Below, piece by piece: positions 1 to 6,003 of a stretch of DNA of 8,927 bases. The notes beneath the pieces were generated by a model. That model had not been told where the DNA came from, ran no database searches, and saw nothing but the letters and a program-made list of their open reading frames with translations. Position numbers and translations under genes: made by a program. Source of the stretch: Campylobacterota bacterium (GTDB taxonomy: Bacteria > Campylobacterota > Campylobacteria > Campylobacterales > Sulfurovaceae); contig DRQB01000091.1 in assembly GCA_011330645.1 (NCBI GenBank), positions 1 through 8,927 of the forward strand, read 5' to 3'. How positions within the stretch are numbered: the stretch's first letter is position 1; the number at the start of each line of letters is the position of its first letter.

Positions 1-734
1 AAACAGCTTTGGCAACACAGCTTGCCAAGACAATGCATGTACATTTTGAGAGACTGGATATGTCTGAGTATATGGAGCCACATACTATCTCCAGACTCGT
101 AGGAGCACCTCCAGGGTATGTGGGGTATGAGCAAGGTGGACTGCTTACCGAGATGATAAAAAAACATCCTCATACTGTACTTTTACTTGATGAGATAGAA
201 AAAGCGCATCCTGATATTATGAACATCTTACTTCAGGTGATGGATGGTGCGAAGTTGACAGACAATAATGGTGTGGTGAGTGACTTTAAAAATGTGATTC
301 TCATTATGACCTCTAACATAGGGACAAAAGAAGCCAATGTCATGGGATTTGAAAAAGATACATCTTCTAAAACTGATAAGGCACTGGCAGCCTTTTTCTC
401 TCCAGAGTTTAGAAACCGCCTTAGTGGCACTATAGCCTTTAACGCACTCTCTTTAGATGTCTTAATAACCATTGTCGATAGAGAAATGGATAAAGTAAAT
501 GCACTTCTAACACCTAAAAAAGTAAAAGTCAAACTCAACAAAAAAGCCAAAGCATACCTTGCAAAAGAGGGCTATGATGAACGCTATGGTGCAAGACATA
601 TTGCACGTGTGATAGATGAGAAAGTTAAAGAAGCGCTTACTGATGAGATACTCTTTGGAAAACTCAAAAAGGGTGGCTCAGTAAAAGTGAGCTTGCAAAA
701 TGACACACTTCACTTTGAGTTTACGAAGAACTAG
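1..734 (+). CDS. clpA: ATP-dependent Clp protease ATP-binding subunit ClpA (3' part)
   Basis: C-terminal part of the AAA+ unfoldase that feeds substrates, including N-degron proteins delivered by ClpS, into the ClpP peptidase in the cytoplasm. The window opens inside the Walker A motif of the second ATPase domain (residues KTALATQLAK). The reading frame is already open at base 1, with whole codons from base 3, so the TTG at 9 is an internal Leu and not a start. Visible are FDMSEYME-like and GAPPGYVGY segments, Walker B VLLLDEIEKAH (Asp-Glu at 189-194), sensor-1 MTSNIG, arginine-finger FRNR (408-419) and sensor-2 GAR (588-596). ClpA rather than ClpB is supported by the GGLLTEMIKKHPH and LTDNNG wording and by an MGF tripeptide (342-350) where ClpA carries its ClpP-binding loop. 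The stop lies 6 bases before aat. The N-domain, first ATPase domain and any clpS lie outside the window. Confidence 0.95.
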   Translation, partial: TALATQLAKTMHVHFERLDMSEYMEPHTISRLVGAPPGYVGYEQGGLLTEMIKKHPHTVLLLDEIEKAHPDIMNILLQVMDGAKLTDNNGVVSDFKNVILIMTSNIGTKEANVMGFEKDTSSKTDKALAAFFSPEFRNRLSGTIAFNALSLDVLITIVDREMDKVNALLTPKKVKVKLNKKAKAYLAKEGYDERYGARHIARVIDEKVKEALTDEILFGKLKKGGSVKVSLQNDTLHFEFTKN

Positions 735-740
735 ATAGCA

Positions 741-1469
741 ATGGATGAAGCGACCCCGGAGGATTACTATGTCCCGCCTTTAAGTAAATACTCTTCTACC
801 TTTCCTGACCCACGTTATGCACCCGATGAAGGCTTACTTGCCTACGGGGGTGACCTCAGCTCTCACAGACTTCTTTTTGCTTATAAAAAAGGGATATTCC
901 CTTGGTACTCTGAAGATGACCCCATACTGTGGTGGTCACCGAATCCTAGACTACTGCTTTACCCGCATAAGTTTAAAATGCGTAAATCTTTTAGAAGAGT
1001 GTTACGTTCTGGAAAATTTACAGTCACTTTTGATAAATATTTTTCAGAGGTCATTGGGTATTGTGCAAGTGTCAACAGAGAAGGGCAGGAAGCATCGTGG
1101 ATAGTTCCTGAAATTATAGAAGCCTATACAAGACTGCATGAAGAGGGCTTTGGACACTCTGTGGAGGTACATCTTGATGGAAAACTTGTAGGTGGATTGT
1201 ATGGTATAGCTTTTGGAAAAGCCTTTTTTGGAGAGTCGATGTTCTCTTTGGTCTCAGATGCATCAAAAGTAGCATTTAAAGCACTAAGTGACGTTTTAGG
1301 AGACAGAGGTTATGATTTTATAGACTGTCAAATGAAAACAGATCATATGGTAGGCTTAGGGGCTGAAGTTGTTGATAGAGATATCTTTCTTGATGCACTT
1401 GAAGTGGCTATCACCAAAGAGACTGACTTTGGTAAATGGCACGATTTTAATTGGACGTATAAGGAATAA
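741..1469 (+). CDS. aat: Leucyl/phenylalanyl-tRNA-protein transferase
   Basis: Transfers Leu or Phe from aminoacyl-tRNA to the N-terminal Arg or Lys of proteins, creating an N-degron that ClpS passes to ClpAP. At 242 residues it is full length (the E. coli enzyme is 234). Family blocks are all present: GLLAYGGDLS (31-40), the AYKKGIFPWYSEDDPILWWSPNPR region (47-70), SVEVHLDGKLVGGLYGIAFGKAFFGESMFS (140-169) and YDFIDCQMKTDHMVGLGAE (191-209). Glu165 in GESMF and Gln197 in IDCQ match the positions implicated in E. coli catalysis. The ATG at 741 is the only reasonable in-frame start, six bases after the clpA stop, and has only a poor Shine-Dalgarno, so coupling to clpA translation is likely. A much better GGAGG (758-762) lies inside the gene but leads to an out-of-frame four-codon frame. 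tal follows after 3 bases. Confidence 0.96.
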   Translation: MDEATPEDYYVPPLSKYSSTFPDPRYAPDEGLLAYGGDLSSHRLLFAYKKGIFPWYSEDDPILWWSPNPRLLLYPHKFKMRKSFRRVLRSGKFTVTFDKYFSEVIGYCASVNREGQEASWIVPEIIEAYTRLHEEGFGHSVEVHLDGKLVGGLYGIAFGKAFFGESMFSLVSDASKVAFKALSDVLGDRGYDFIDCQMKTDHMVGLGAEVVDRDIFLDALEVAITKETDFGKWHDFNWTYKE

Positions 1470-1472
1470 AAG

Positions 1473-2468
1473 ATGGTAAATAGAGATATAGGATTCTCTT
1501 TATGGTTAGACTTCGTTGAGAGAGATTATTTGAAAAATGAGTTTTCTTCTTTGATTGAAAAAGGGATTATTAATGGGGCAACATCCAATCCATCTATTTT
1601 TGCAAGTGCTATCACCACTTCTCCTGCGTATGCCGAGCAACTCAAAGGCTTGGAAGGTAAAACACCTAAAGAGAAATATGAAGCCCTCGCGATAGAAGAC
1701 ATCCGTACTGCGGCACAAGCGTTACGTGCCTCATATGATGCTGGAAATGATGGGTATATCTCTATCGAAGTTGATCCTTTTTTATCGAAAGATACACAAG
1801 GGACTATAGAAGAAGGGAAACGTCTGTTTGCCGCCATTGGTGAGCCAAATGTAATGGTCAAAGTACCTGCTACAGAAGCTGGATACGATGCTATGACAGA
1901 GCTTTTATGTAATGGTATCTCGGTAAATGCAACCCTCATTTTTTCTCCAAAGCAAGCACAAAAGTGTCTTAAAGCGATGAAAAAAGGCATGGATGGATTT
2001 GAAGCCTCAGGTGGAGGACGTTGTGAATCAGTTATTTCTGTGTTTGTGAGCCGTTTCGATAGACTTTTAGATAATGACCTTGAAAAAGAAGGGTTGGATG
2101 TCTCTAAAACGGGTATCTATAATGCTGCCAAAATTTATAACCTCATAGAATCAAACCATACACCATCTGTACGTACGCTCTTTGCAAGTACTGGTGTTAA
2201 AGGTGATGCTTTGCCTGCTGATTATTATATGAGAGAACTTTTAGCCGCGCATAGTGTCAACACAGCGCCACTAGCAACTATAGAGTCATACATCGCTACG
2301 GAGGCATCTGCACCAAAATTGCCTATCGATGATGCTGTACTCAATGGATACTTTACGAAACTATCAGACAATGGGTTTGATATGGATGCGGTATATGCCG
2401 AACTCTTAAATGATGGTTTGGTTGCTTTTGAACAAGCATTTAAAGAGATGTTAGATACACTAAATTAA
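1473..2468 (+). CDS. tal: Transaldolase
   Basis: Non-oxidative pentose phosphate enzyme. It moves a dihydroxyacetone unit from sedoheptulose 7-phosphate to glyceraldehyde 3-phosphate through a Schiff base. At 331 residues it matches the long epsilonproteobacterial type. The sequence shows LWLD (10-13), GATSNPSIF (35-43), ISIEVDP (96-102), VMVKVPATEAGYDA (127-140) with Lys130 as the expected Schiff-base residue, GISVNATLIFS (148-158), VISVFVSRFDRLL (187-199) and RTLFASTGVKGD (234-245). It starts 3 bases after aat, with AAGGA at 1461-1465 inside the end of aat, seven bases before the ATG, so translation is probably coupled. Nothing is missing from the active site. A metabolic gene between proteolysis and pilus genes suggests shared transcription rather than shared function. 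Confidence 0.97.
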   Translation: MVNRDIGFSLWLDFVERDYLKNEFSSLIEKGIINGATSNPSIFASAITTSPAYAEQLKGLEGKTPKEKYEALAIEDIRTAAQALRASYDAGNDGYISIEVDPFLSKDTQGTIEEGKRLFAAIGEPNVMVKVPATEAGYDAMTELLCNGISVNATLIFSPKQAQKCLKAMKKGMDGFEASGGGRCESVISVFVSRFDRLLDNDLEKEGLDVSKTGIYNAAKIYNLIESNHTPSVRTLFASTGVKGDALPADYYMRELLAAHSVNTAPLATIESYIATEASAPKLPIDDAVLNGYFTKLSDNGFDMDAVYAELLNDGLVAFEQAFKEMLDTLN

Positions 2469-2487
2469 TATACCACAAAGGGATATC

Positions 2488-3633
2488 ATGGAAGAGAAGC
2501 TCAAACTATATCTTAGAACAATGATAAGTAACAAGGGGTCTGACCTCCATATAAAAGCTGGATCGCAAGTACGTGTGCGTATCCATGGTGTCCTAAAAGT
2601 GTTGGGTAAAGATGCGCTTACTGCAGATATGGTCGAAAAACTCGCCAAAGAGATTACTACAGCAGATCAGTATGAAAAGCTTGTTACTGACCGAAACCTT
2701 GACTTTTCTTATGTGTTAGGAAGTGAAAACAGATTTAGGGTAAATTTCTTTTACCAAATGGATGGACTCTCTGCTGTCTTTCGGATTATCCCTGTAGATA
2801 TCTTGTCTTTGGATGATTTAAATCTTCCCCCTGTCATTAAAACATTTACAGAGATACAAAGAGGATTGGTACTGGTCACCGGTGTTACAGGTTCTGGTAA
2901 ATCAACCACGCTAGCAGCCATACTTGACAAGATAAATAGAGAACAAAAAAAGCATATCATCACCGTAGAAGACCCGATAGAGTTTGTACATAAAGACAGA
3001 GGTTGTCTCATCAATCAAAGAGGGATAGGACAAGATGCCCACTCTTTTTCTGATGCACTTAGAGCAGCACTAAGAGAAGACCCTGATATCATACTTGTGG
3101 GGGAAATGAGAGACTTGGAAACCATTGATATTGCACTGCATGCTGCCAATACAGGGCACTTGGTTTTTTCTACGCTGCACACACTTGATGCAAAAGAAAC
3201 CATTGATAGGATTGTCGGTATGTTTGGTAATGAAGAGCAAAACCGTATTCGTATGTCTTTGGCATCGGTACTTGAAGGGGTTATCTCCCAAAGGCTCATT
3301 CCTACTGTACGTGGAGGGAGAGTTGCAGGGATAGAAGTGTTGAAAAAAACAGCACGTATTGAACAACTCATCGCAGAAAATAGAGATGCTGAAATCCTAG
3401 ATGCATTGTTTGAAGGTAAAGAGATTTATGGGACACAGACGTTTGATCAAGCTTTACTCGACCTTTTACGTGGAGGAGAGATTGACAGTGAAACAGCACT
3501 CGAATATGCAACAAACCCAGCAGATATGAAGCTCAAAATGCAAGGGGTTGGTAAAGGGGCTATCGTCCAAGAGAGTTTTGAAAAAGATGATGTAGAAGCA
3601 GATGTCTTTGGCTTTAAAGAAGAGGATGAATAA
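2488..3633 (+). CDS. pilT: PilT/PilU-family type IV pilus retraction ATPase
   Basis: Hexameric cytoplasmic ATPase of the secretion-motor superfamily that powers pilus retraction (twitching, surface sensing, DNA uptake). Of 381 residues, 1-100 form the N-terminal PAS-like domain (GSDLHIKAG at 17-25). Then come Walker A GVTGSGKST (132-140), Asp box EDPIEF (161-166), Walker B IILVGEM (201-207, Glu206) and His box HLVFSTLHT (224-232). The stretch where PilT has AIRNLIRE reads ARIEQLIAE (289-297), a weak match. The end, GTQTFDQALLDLL followed by NPADMKLKMQG, resembles PilU tails more than PilT. A roughly 28-residue acidic extension (354-381) closes the protein. PilT is typically about 345 residues and PilU about 380. 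Family assignment is firm; PilT versus PilU is unsettled, and the symbol is given in the broad sense. No other pilus gene is in the window. The start has AAAGGGA at 2477-2483. Confidence 0.9.
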   Translation: MEEKLKLYLRTMISNKGSDLHIKAGSQVRVRIHGVLKVLGKDALTADMVEKLAKEITTADQYEKLVTDRNLDFSYVLGSENRFRVNFFYQMDGLSAVFRIIPVDILSLDDLNLPPVIKTFTEIQRGLVLVTGVTGSGKSTTLAAILDKINREQKKHIITVEDPIEFVHKDRGCLINQRGIGQDAHSFSDALRAALREDPDIILVGEMRDLETIDIALHAANTGHLVFSTLHTLDAKETIDRIVGMFGNEEQNRIRMSLASVLEGVISQRLIPTVRGGRVAGIEVLKKTARIEQLIAENRDAEILDALFEGKEIYGTQTFDQALLDLLRGGEIDSETALEYATNPADMKLKMQGVGKGAIVQESFEKDDVEADVFGFKEEDE

Positions 3634-3660
3634 AACTTTAATTTTAACTCGGTATAATTC
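3631..3660 (+). promoter_or_regulatory. Sigma-70-type promoter of rplY
   Basis: A perfect TATAAT -10 element sits at 3653-3658, right after the pilT stop, preceded by the T/A-rich run typical of Campylobacterota promoters, which often lack a defined -35 hexamer. No good TTGACA match lies 16-18 bases upstream. Transcription would start near 3665, giving a leader of about 50 bases before the rplY ATG. It marks a likely new transcription unit: rplY, pth and the LptF/LptG permease. Confidence 0.75.
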
Positions 3661-3667
3661 GCGTCTA

Positions 3668-3690
3668 TTTTGCTCAATATATGGGTAAAA
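3668..3690 (+). promoter_or_regulatory. Hairpin in the rplY leader
   Basis: The arms TTTTGCTCA (3668-3676) and TGGGTAAAA (3682-3690) can form a nine-pair RNA stem with two G-U pairs and a five-base loop (ATATA). It lies between the predicted transcription start and the Shine-Dalgarno. The stem is AU-rich and modest in stability, and no U-run follows, so it does not look like a terminator for pilT. A leader regulatory or mRNA-stabilising role is inference. Confidence 0.4.
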
Positions 3691-3702
3691 AGATTTAATT
3701 TT

Positions 3703-3708
3703 AAAGGA
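3703..3708 (+). promoter_or_regulatory. Ribosome binding site of rplY
   Basis: AAAGGA five bases before the ATG at 3714, in an A/T-rich unstructured stretch. This is a strong site that fixes the rplY start and suits a highly expressed ribosomal protein gene. Confidence 0.8.
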
Positions 3709-3713
3709 CAGAA

Positions 3714-4250
3714 ATGTTAGAAGGTATCGTTAGAGAGAGTATCGGGAAACGTACTGCAAAAGTACTTAGAAGAGATGGTTATCTAACTGCAAACCTTTAC
3801 GCAAATGGCGTAGAGAATATTCAAGCTGCGTTTAAACGTGGTGAATTTGTAAGAGCAGTTAGAAATAAAGAGAGCCTAGCATTCGCAGTAAAAGTGGGTG
3901 ACACTGAAGCAAATGTAGTGATTCAAGAGTATCAACTACACCCAGTGCATGGTGAAGTAGTACACGTAGATTTAAGAATCACTGTACCAGGTCAAGTAAC
4001 AAACTTCCTAGTACCCGTAATCACACACGGAACACCAATTGGACTTAAGAACAAAGGTGTACTTGTTATTTCTAAAAAAAGATTAAAAGTAAGAGGTGCT
4101 ATCGAAGATATGCCTGCGAAATTTGATCTTGATGTTGAGCCATTAGACAGAGATGCATCAATTCTTGTAAGAAATATTGACGTACCTGCTAACTGTAAAT
4201 TGATGGACAGACCAGATGTTGCTATCTGTGGTGTAATCAAAGCTAAATAA
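3714..4250 (+). CDS. rplY: 50S ribosomal protein bL25 (L25/CTC type)
   Basis: 5S rRNA-binding protein of the large ribosomal subunit. At 178 residues it is the two-domain CTC/TL5 form, not the short E. coli L25 (about 94). Residues 1-90 are the L25 RNA-binding domain (MLEGIVRESIGKRTAKVLRRDGYLTANLYANG at the start, IQEYQLHPVHGEVVHVDL near its end). Residues about 92-178 are the C-terminal beta domain (VPVITHGTPIGLKNKGVL, KRLKVRGAIEDMP, SILVRNIDVP). The ATG is well supported by AAAGGA and by a TATAAT promoter upstream. It ends with tandem stops TAA TAA (4248-4253). pth follows after 19 bases; the rplY-pth pairing is common across bacteria and links two translation functions. Confidence 0.97.
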   Translation: MLEGIVRESIGKRTAKVLRRDGYLTANLYANGVENIQAAFKRGEFVRAVRNKESLAFAVKVGDTEANVVIQEYQLHPVHGEVVHVDLRITVPGQVTNFLVPVITHGTPIGLKNKGVLVISKKRLKVRGAIEDMPAKFDLDVEPLDRDASILVRNIDVPANCKLMDRPDVAICGVIKAK

Positions 4251-4269
4251 TAAGCAATGAAAGTATAGT

Positions 4270-4842
4270 ATGACACTCTTTGTTGGTCTAGGTAACCCAG
4301 GATCACAATATGAAGAGACCCGTCACAATATAGGCTTTAAAGTCATCGACAAACTTGTCGCTGACTTTGGAGCACGTGATATCTCCAAAATTTCTTTTCA
4401 TGGGCAACTTTATCGCTCCACTAATTCACTTTTTTTAAAACCTACTACGTTTATGAATCTTTCAGGAAAATCTGTGCAACCTGTCAAGCATTTTTTTAAA
4501 GTAGAACTTGATGATGTTATCGTCATACATGACGATATAGACCTTCCTTTTGGTGCGGTACGTTTTAAAAGAGGTGGTGGACATGGTGGACACAATGGAC
4601 TAAAATCTTTAGATACACATATGACCAAAGAGTATTTAAGGGTACGTATAGGTGTAGGTAAGCCTGAGTACAAGTCACAAGTAGCAGACTATGTTTTACA
4701 TGATTTTTCAAAAGAAGAACAAGCCGTGTTGGAAAAACTCATTTCTCATGTAGCATTAGCATGTAAAAAGTTGACACAAGAAGAATTAAACAGTGTAAAA
4801 TCTCTCTATAGTTTAAAGTCTATAGAAGGTTTAACCGCGTGA
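4270..4842 (+). CDS. pth: Peptidyl-tRNA hydrolase
   Basis: Cleaves the ester bond of peptidyl-tRNAs that drop off ribosomes, recycling tRNA; usually essential. The 190-residue length is standard. Conserved residues by E. coli equivalence are Asn9 in GLGNPG (E. coli Asn10), His19 in TRHNIGF (catalytic, His20), Asn63 in TFMNLSG (Asn68), Asp88 in IHDDIDLP (Asp93) and Asn109 in GGHNGL (Asn114). GGGHGGHNGLKS and RVRIGVGKP are also typical. The start is the only in-frame ATG near the conserved N-terminus. Its ribosome site is weak (GAAAG at 4259-4263), and a three-codon frame, ATG AAA GTA TAG (4257-4268), ends one base before the start. The gene ends inside the permease start (GTGA overlap). Confidence 0.97.
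   Translation: MTLFVGLGNPGSQYEETRHNIGFKVIDKLVADFGARDISKISFHGQLYRSTNSLFLKPTTFMNLSGKSVQPVKHFFKVELDDVIVIHDDIDLPFGAVRFKRGGGHGGHNGLKSLDTHMTKEYLRVRIGVGKPEYKSQVADYVLHDFSKEEQAVLEKLISHVALACKKLTQEELNSVKSLYSLKSIEGLTA
4824..4841 (+). promoter_or_regulatory. Ribosome site and GTG start of the permease, overlapping the pth stop
   Basis: AGAAGG (4824-4829) lies nine bases before GTG (4839-4841). The GTG overlaps the pth TGA (4840-4842) as GTGA, the classic arrangement for translational coupling. No ATG start fits the conserved N-terminus better. Confidence 0.7.
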
Positions 4843-5918
4843 GTATATTGAGCCCAAAACTTTATTTTTTCTATTTGGCCAAACATTATTTTAAGAATCT
4901 ATTGGCGATTTTATTTGGGCTCTCTTTTTCGTTTGCTGCGATAGATTATTTCCAATATTCACAAGGATTACACTCTTTTTCCCATAAAATACTTTATATT
5001 TTTTATATGTGGCAAGAGGCGCTAGGATTACTCTATCCTTTGGCTATTGTATTTGCACTTCTTATGACAAAACTGTCATTTGTAAAAAACAATACGATGG
5101 GTGCTTTGCATTCATTTAGCTATACTAAAAAAAGACTCTTTTCCCCTTTATTTATTATTTCTTTGTGTGTTTATTGTGTCTTCATGCTTTTACATATGAC
5201 TGAATTTTCTTATGCGAAAGATAAAGCAAATTTATTGCTTAAAAATGAGTTGGGTGCCTATAGTGTCAATGACCTTTTTTTCAAATACAATGATACCTTT
5301 GTCTACATCAATACCTTAGACCCCATAGAAAAGAAAATAAAAGATATTACTATCTTTAAAGTTGAAGGATATCAAGTGCGTTATACGATTAAGGCACCGT
5401 ATGCAACCTTTGATGGTCAGGTTTGGGATGCTCATGATGCGACGCTAAAAACGCACATATACAAAGAGGGAAATTTAGAGAGATACAAGGTAGAACATAA
5501 AGAAAGCATCAAAACGTTAGAGGGCTATAAGCCAAAGATTATAGAGTCACTTTATGAAGGAAAAGCGCTCAATATCATAGATGCCTATAACACATGGAAA
5601 CTCTTAAAACATCAACATTTAAACTCAGACAAAATAAGGGCAGCCATGTACGATAAAGTGTTTGTGCCGCTTTTTTCCTTAGCGTTAATACTTATTTTAT
5701 TTTTCAAAATACCATTTCACGCACGTATGATGAATACAGGGGGTGTCATTGCTCTTTCTTTAGGCATAACGTTTGTGATATGGGGCATACTTTTTGGTCT
5801 CAACCAGATGGGTTCCAACGGTGTCCTGATACCTGAGCTAACGGCTATCTTGCCTATCGTACTGTTGTGGATGTATGCTTTGTATGTATATATTATGGAT
5901 GAAAAACGCATTTCATAG
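4839..5918 (+). CDS. LptF/LptG-family LPS export permease
   Basis: Inner-membrane subunit of the LptB2FG transporter, which extracts lipopolysaccharide and drives it towards the outer membrane. The 359-residue length matches LptF and LptG (about 360). Six membrane segments fit the family topology: about 19-37, 58-79, 101-119, then a large periplasmic beta-jellyroll (about 124-265, with alternating patterns such as DTFVYINTLD and YTIKAPYATFDGQVWDA), then 274-292, 300-321 and 331-352. The IDYFQY stretch after the first segment and the TMGALHSFSYTKKRLFSPLF coupling helix (86-105) look slightly more like LptG than LptF, but the paralogue cannot be settled, so no symbol is given. Translation starts at GTG within the pth stop. 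The same pth-permease-lysA order is recalled from Campylobacter jejuni. No other lpt gene is in the window. Confidence 0.9.
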   Translation: MSILSPKLYFFYLAKHYFKNLLAILFGLSFSFAAIDYFQYSQGLHSFSHKILYIFYMWQEALGLLYPLAIVFALLMTKLSFVKNNTMGALHSFSYTKKRLFSPLFIISLCVYCVFMLLHMTEFSYAKDKANLLLKNELGAYSVNDLFFKYNDTFVYINTLDPIEKKIKDITIFKVEGYQVRYTIKAPYATFDGQVWDAHDATLKTHIYKEGNLERYKVEHKESIKTLEGYKPKIIESLYEGKALNIIDAYNTWKLLKHQHLNSDKIRAAMYDKVFVPLFSLALILILFFKIPFHARMMNTGGVIALSLGITFVIWGILFGLNQMGSNGVLIPELTAILPIVLLWMYALYVYIMDEKRIS

Positions 5919-5951
5919 TTTCTAGAAATTTTCTAGTGATTATCTAGAATA
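5919..5951. repeat. Three tandem 11-bp CTAG-centred repeats
   Basis: Directly after the permease stop come TTTCTAGAAAT (5919-5929), TTTCTAGTGAT (5930-5940) and TATCTAGAATA (5941-5951), with loose consensus TWTCTAGWRAW. The CTAG cores begin at 5922, 5933 and 5944, exactly 11 bases apart, so they face roughly the same side of the helix. Units 1 and 2 also form an odd palindrome CTAGAAA-T-TTTCTAG (5922-5936). Units 2 and 3 form TTCTAG-7-CTAGAA (5931-5949). Tandem 11-bp half-sites are the known layout for OmpR/PhoB-type response regulators; a link to one here is inference. Confidence 0.6.
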
Positions 5952-5981
5952 CTGCTTACTTTTCTTTACCTCTCACAAGCC

Positions 5982-6003
5982 ATCACTTTTTAATCACTTT
6001 TTA
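5982..6003. repeat. Perfect 11-bp tandem duplication ATCACTTTTTA
   Basis: ATCACTTTTTA occurs at 5982-5992 and again, without a mismatch or gap, at 5993-6003. It lies just upstream of the lysA promoter-like hexamers and shares the 11-base period of the CTAG array further upstream. A further ATCAC follows at 6010-6014. Confidence 0.7.

Noticed and set aside
9..11. TTG at base 9 as the start of the first gene
   Set aside because: The frame is open through base 1, and the preceding codons encode the KTA end of a Walker A motif, so the gene continues upstream of the window.
1526..1990. Open minus-strand frame of 154 codons opposite tal
   Set aside because: It is antisense to a clearly conserved transaldolase, shows no recognisable domain, and its composition is that of a reverse-strand shadow.
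3015..3371. Open minus-strand frames opposite the pilus ATPase
   Set aside because: They are Ser/Cys-rich low-information translations antisense to conserved motifs, with no ribosome site or domain.
4427..4500. Two seven-base T tracts in pth as phase-variation or frameshift sites
   Set aside because: Seven-base T runs also occur in the permease, lysA and pheA here, so they are background. The frames are intact and these are housekeeping genes, not phase-variable surface genes.
5931..5960. TTCTAG-7-CTAGAA hairpin as an intrinsic terminator for the permease gene
   Set aside because: The stem is only six mostly A/T pairs, and the following bases are a mixed pyrimidine stretch without a clean U-run. 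A terminator is not supported.
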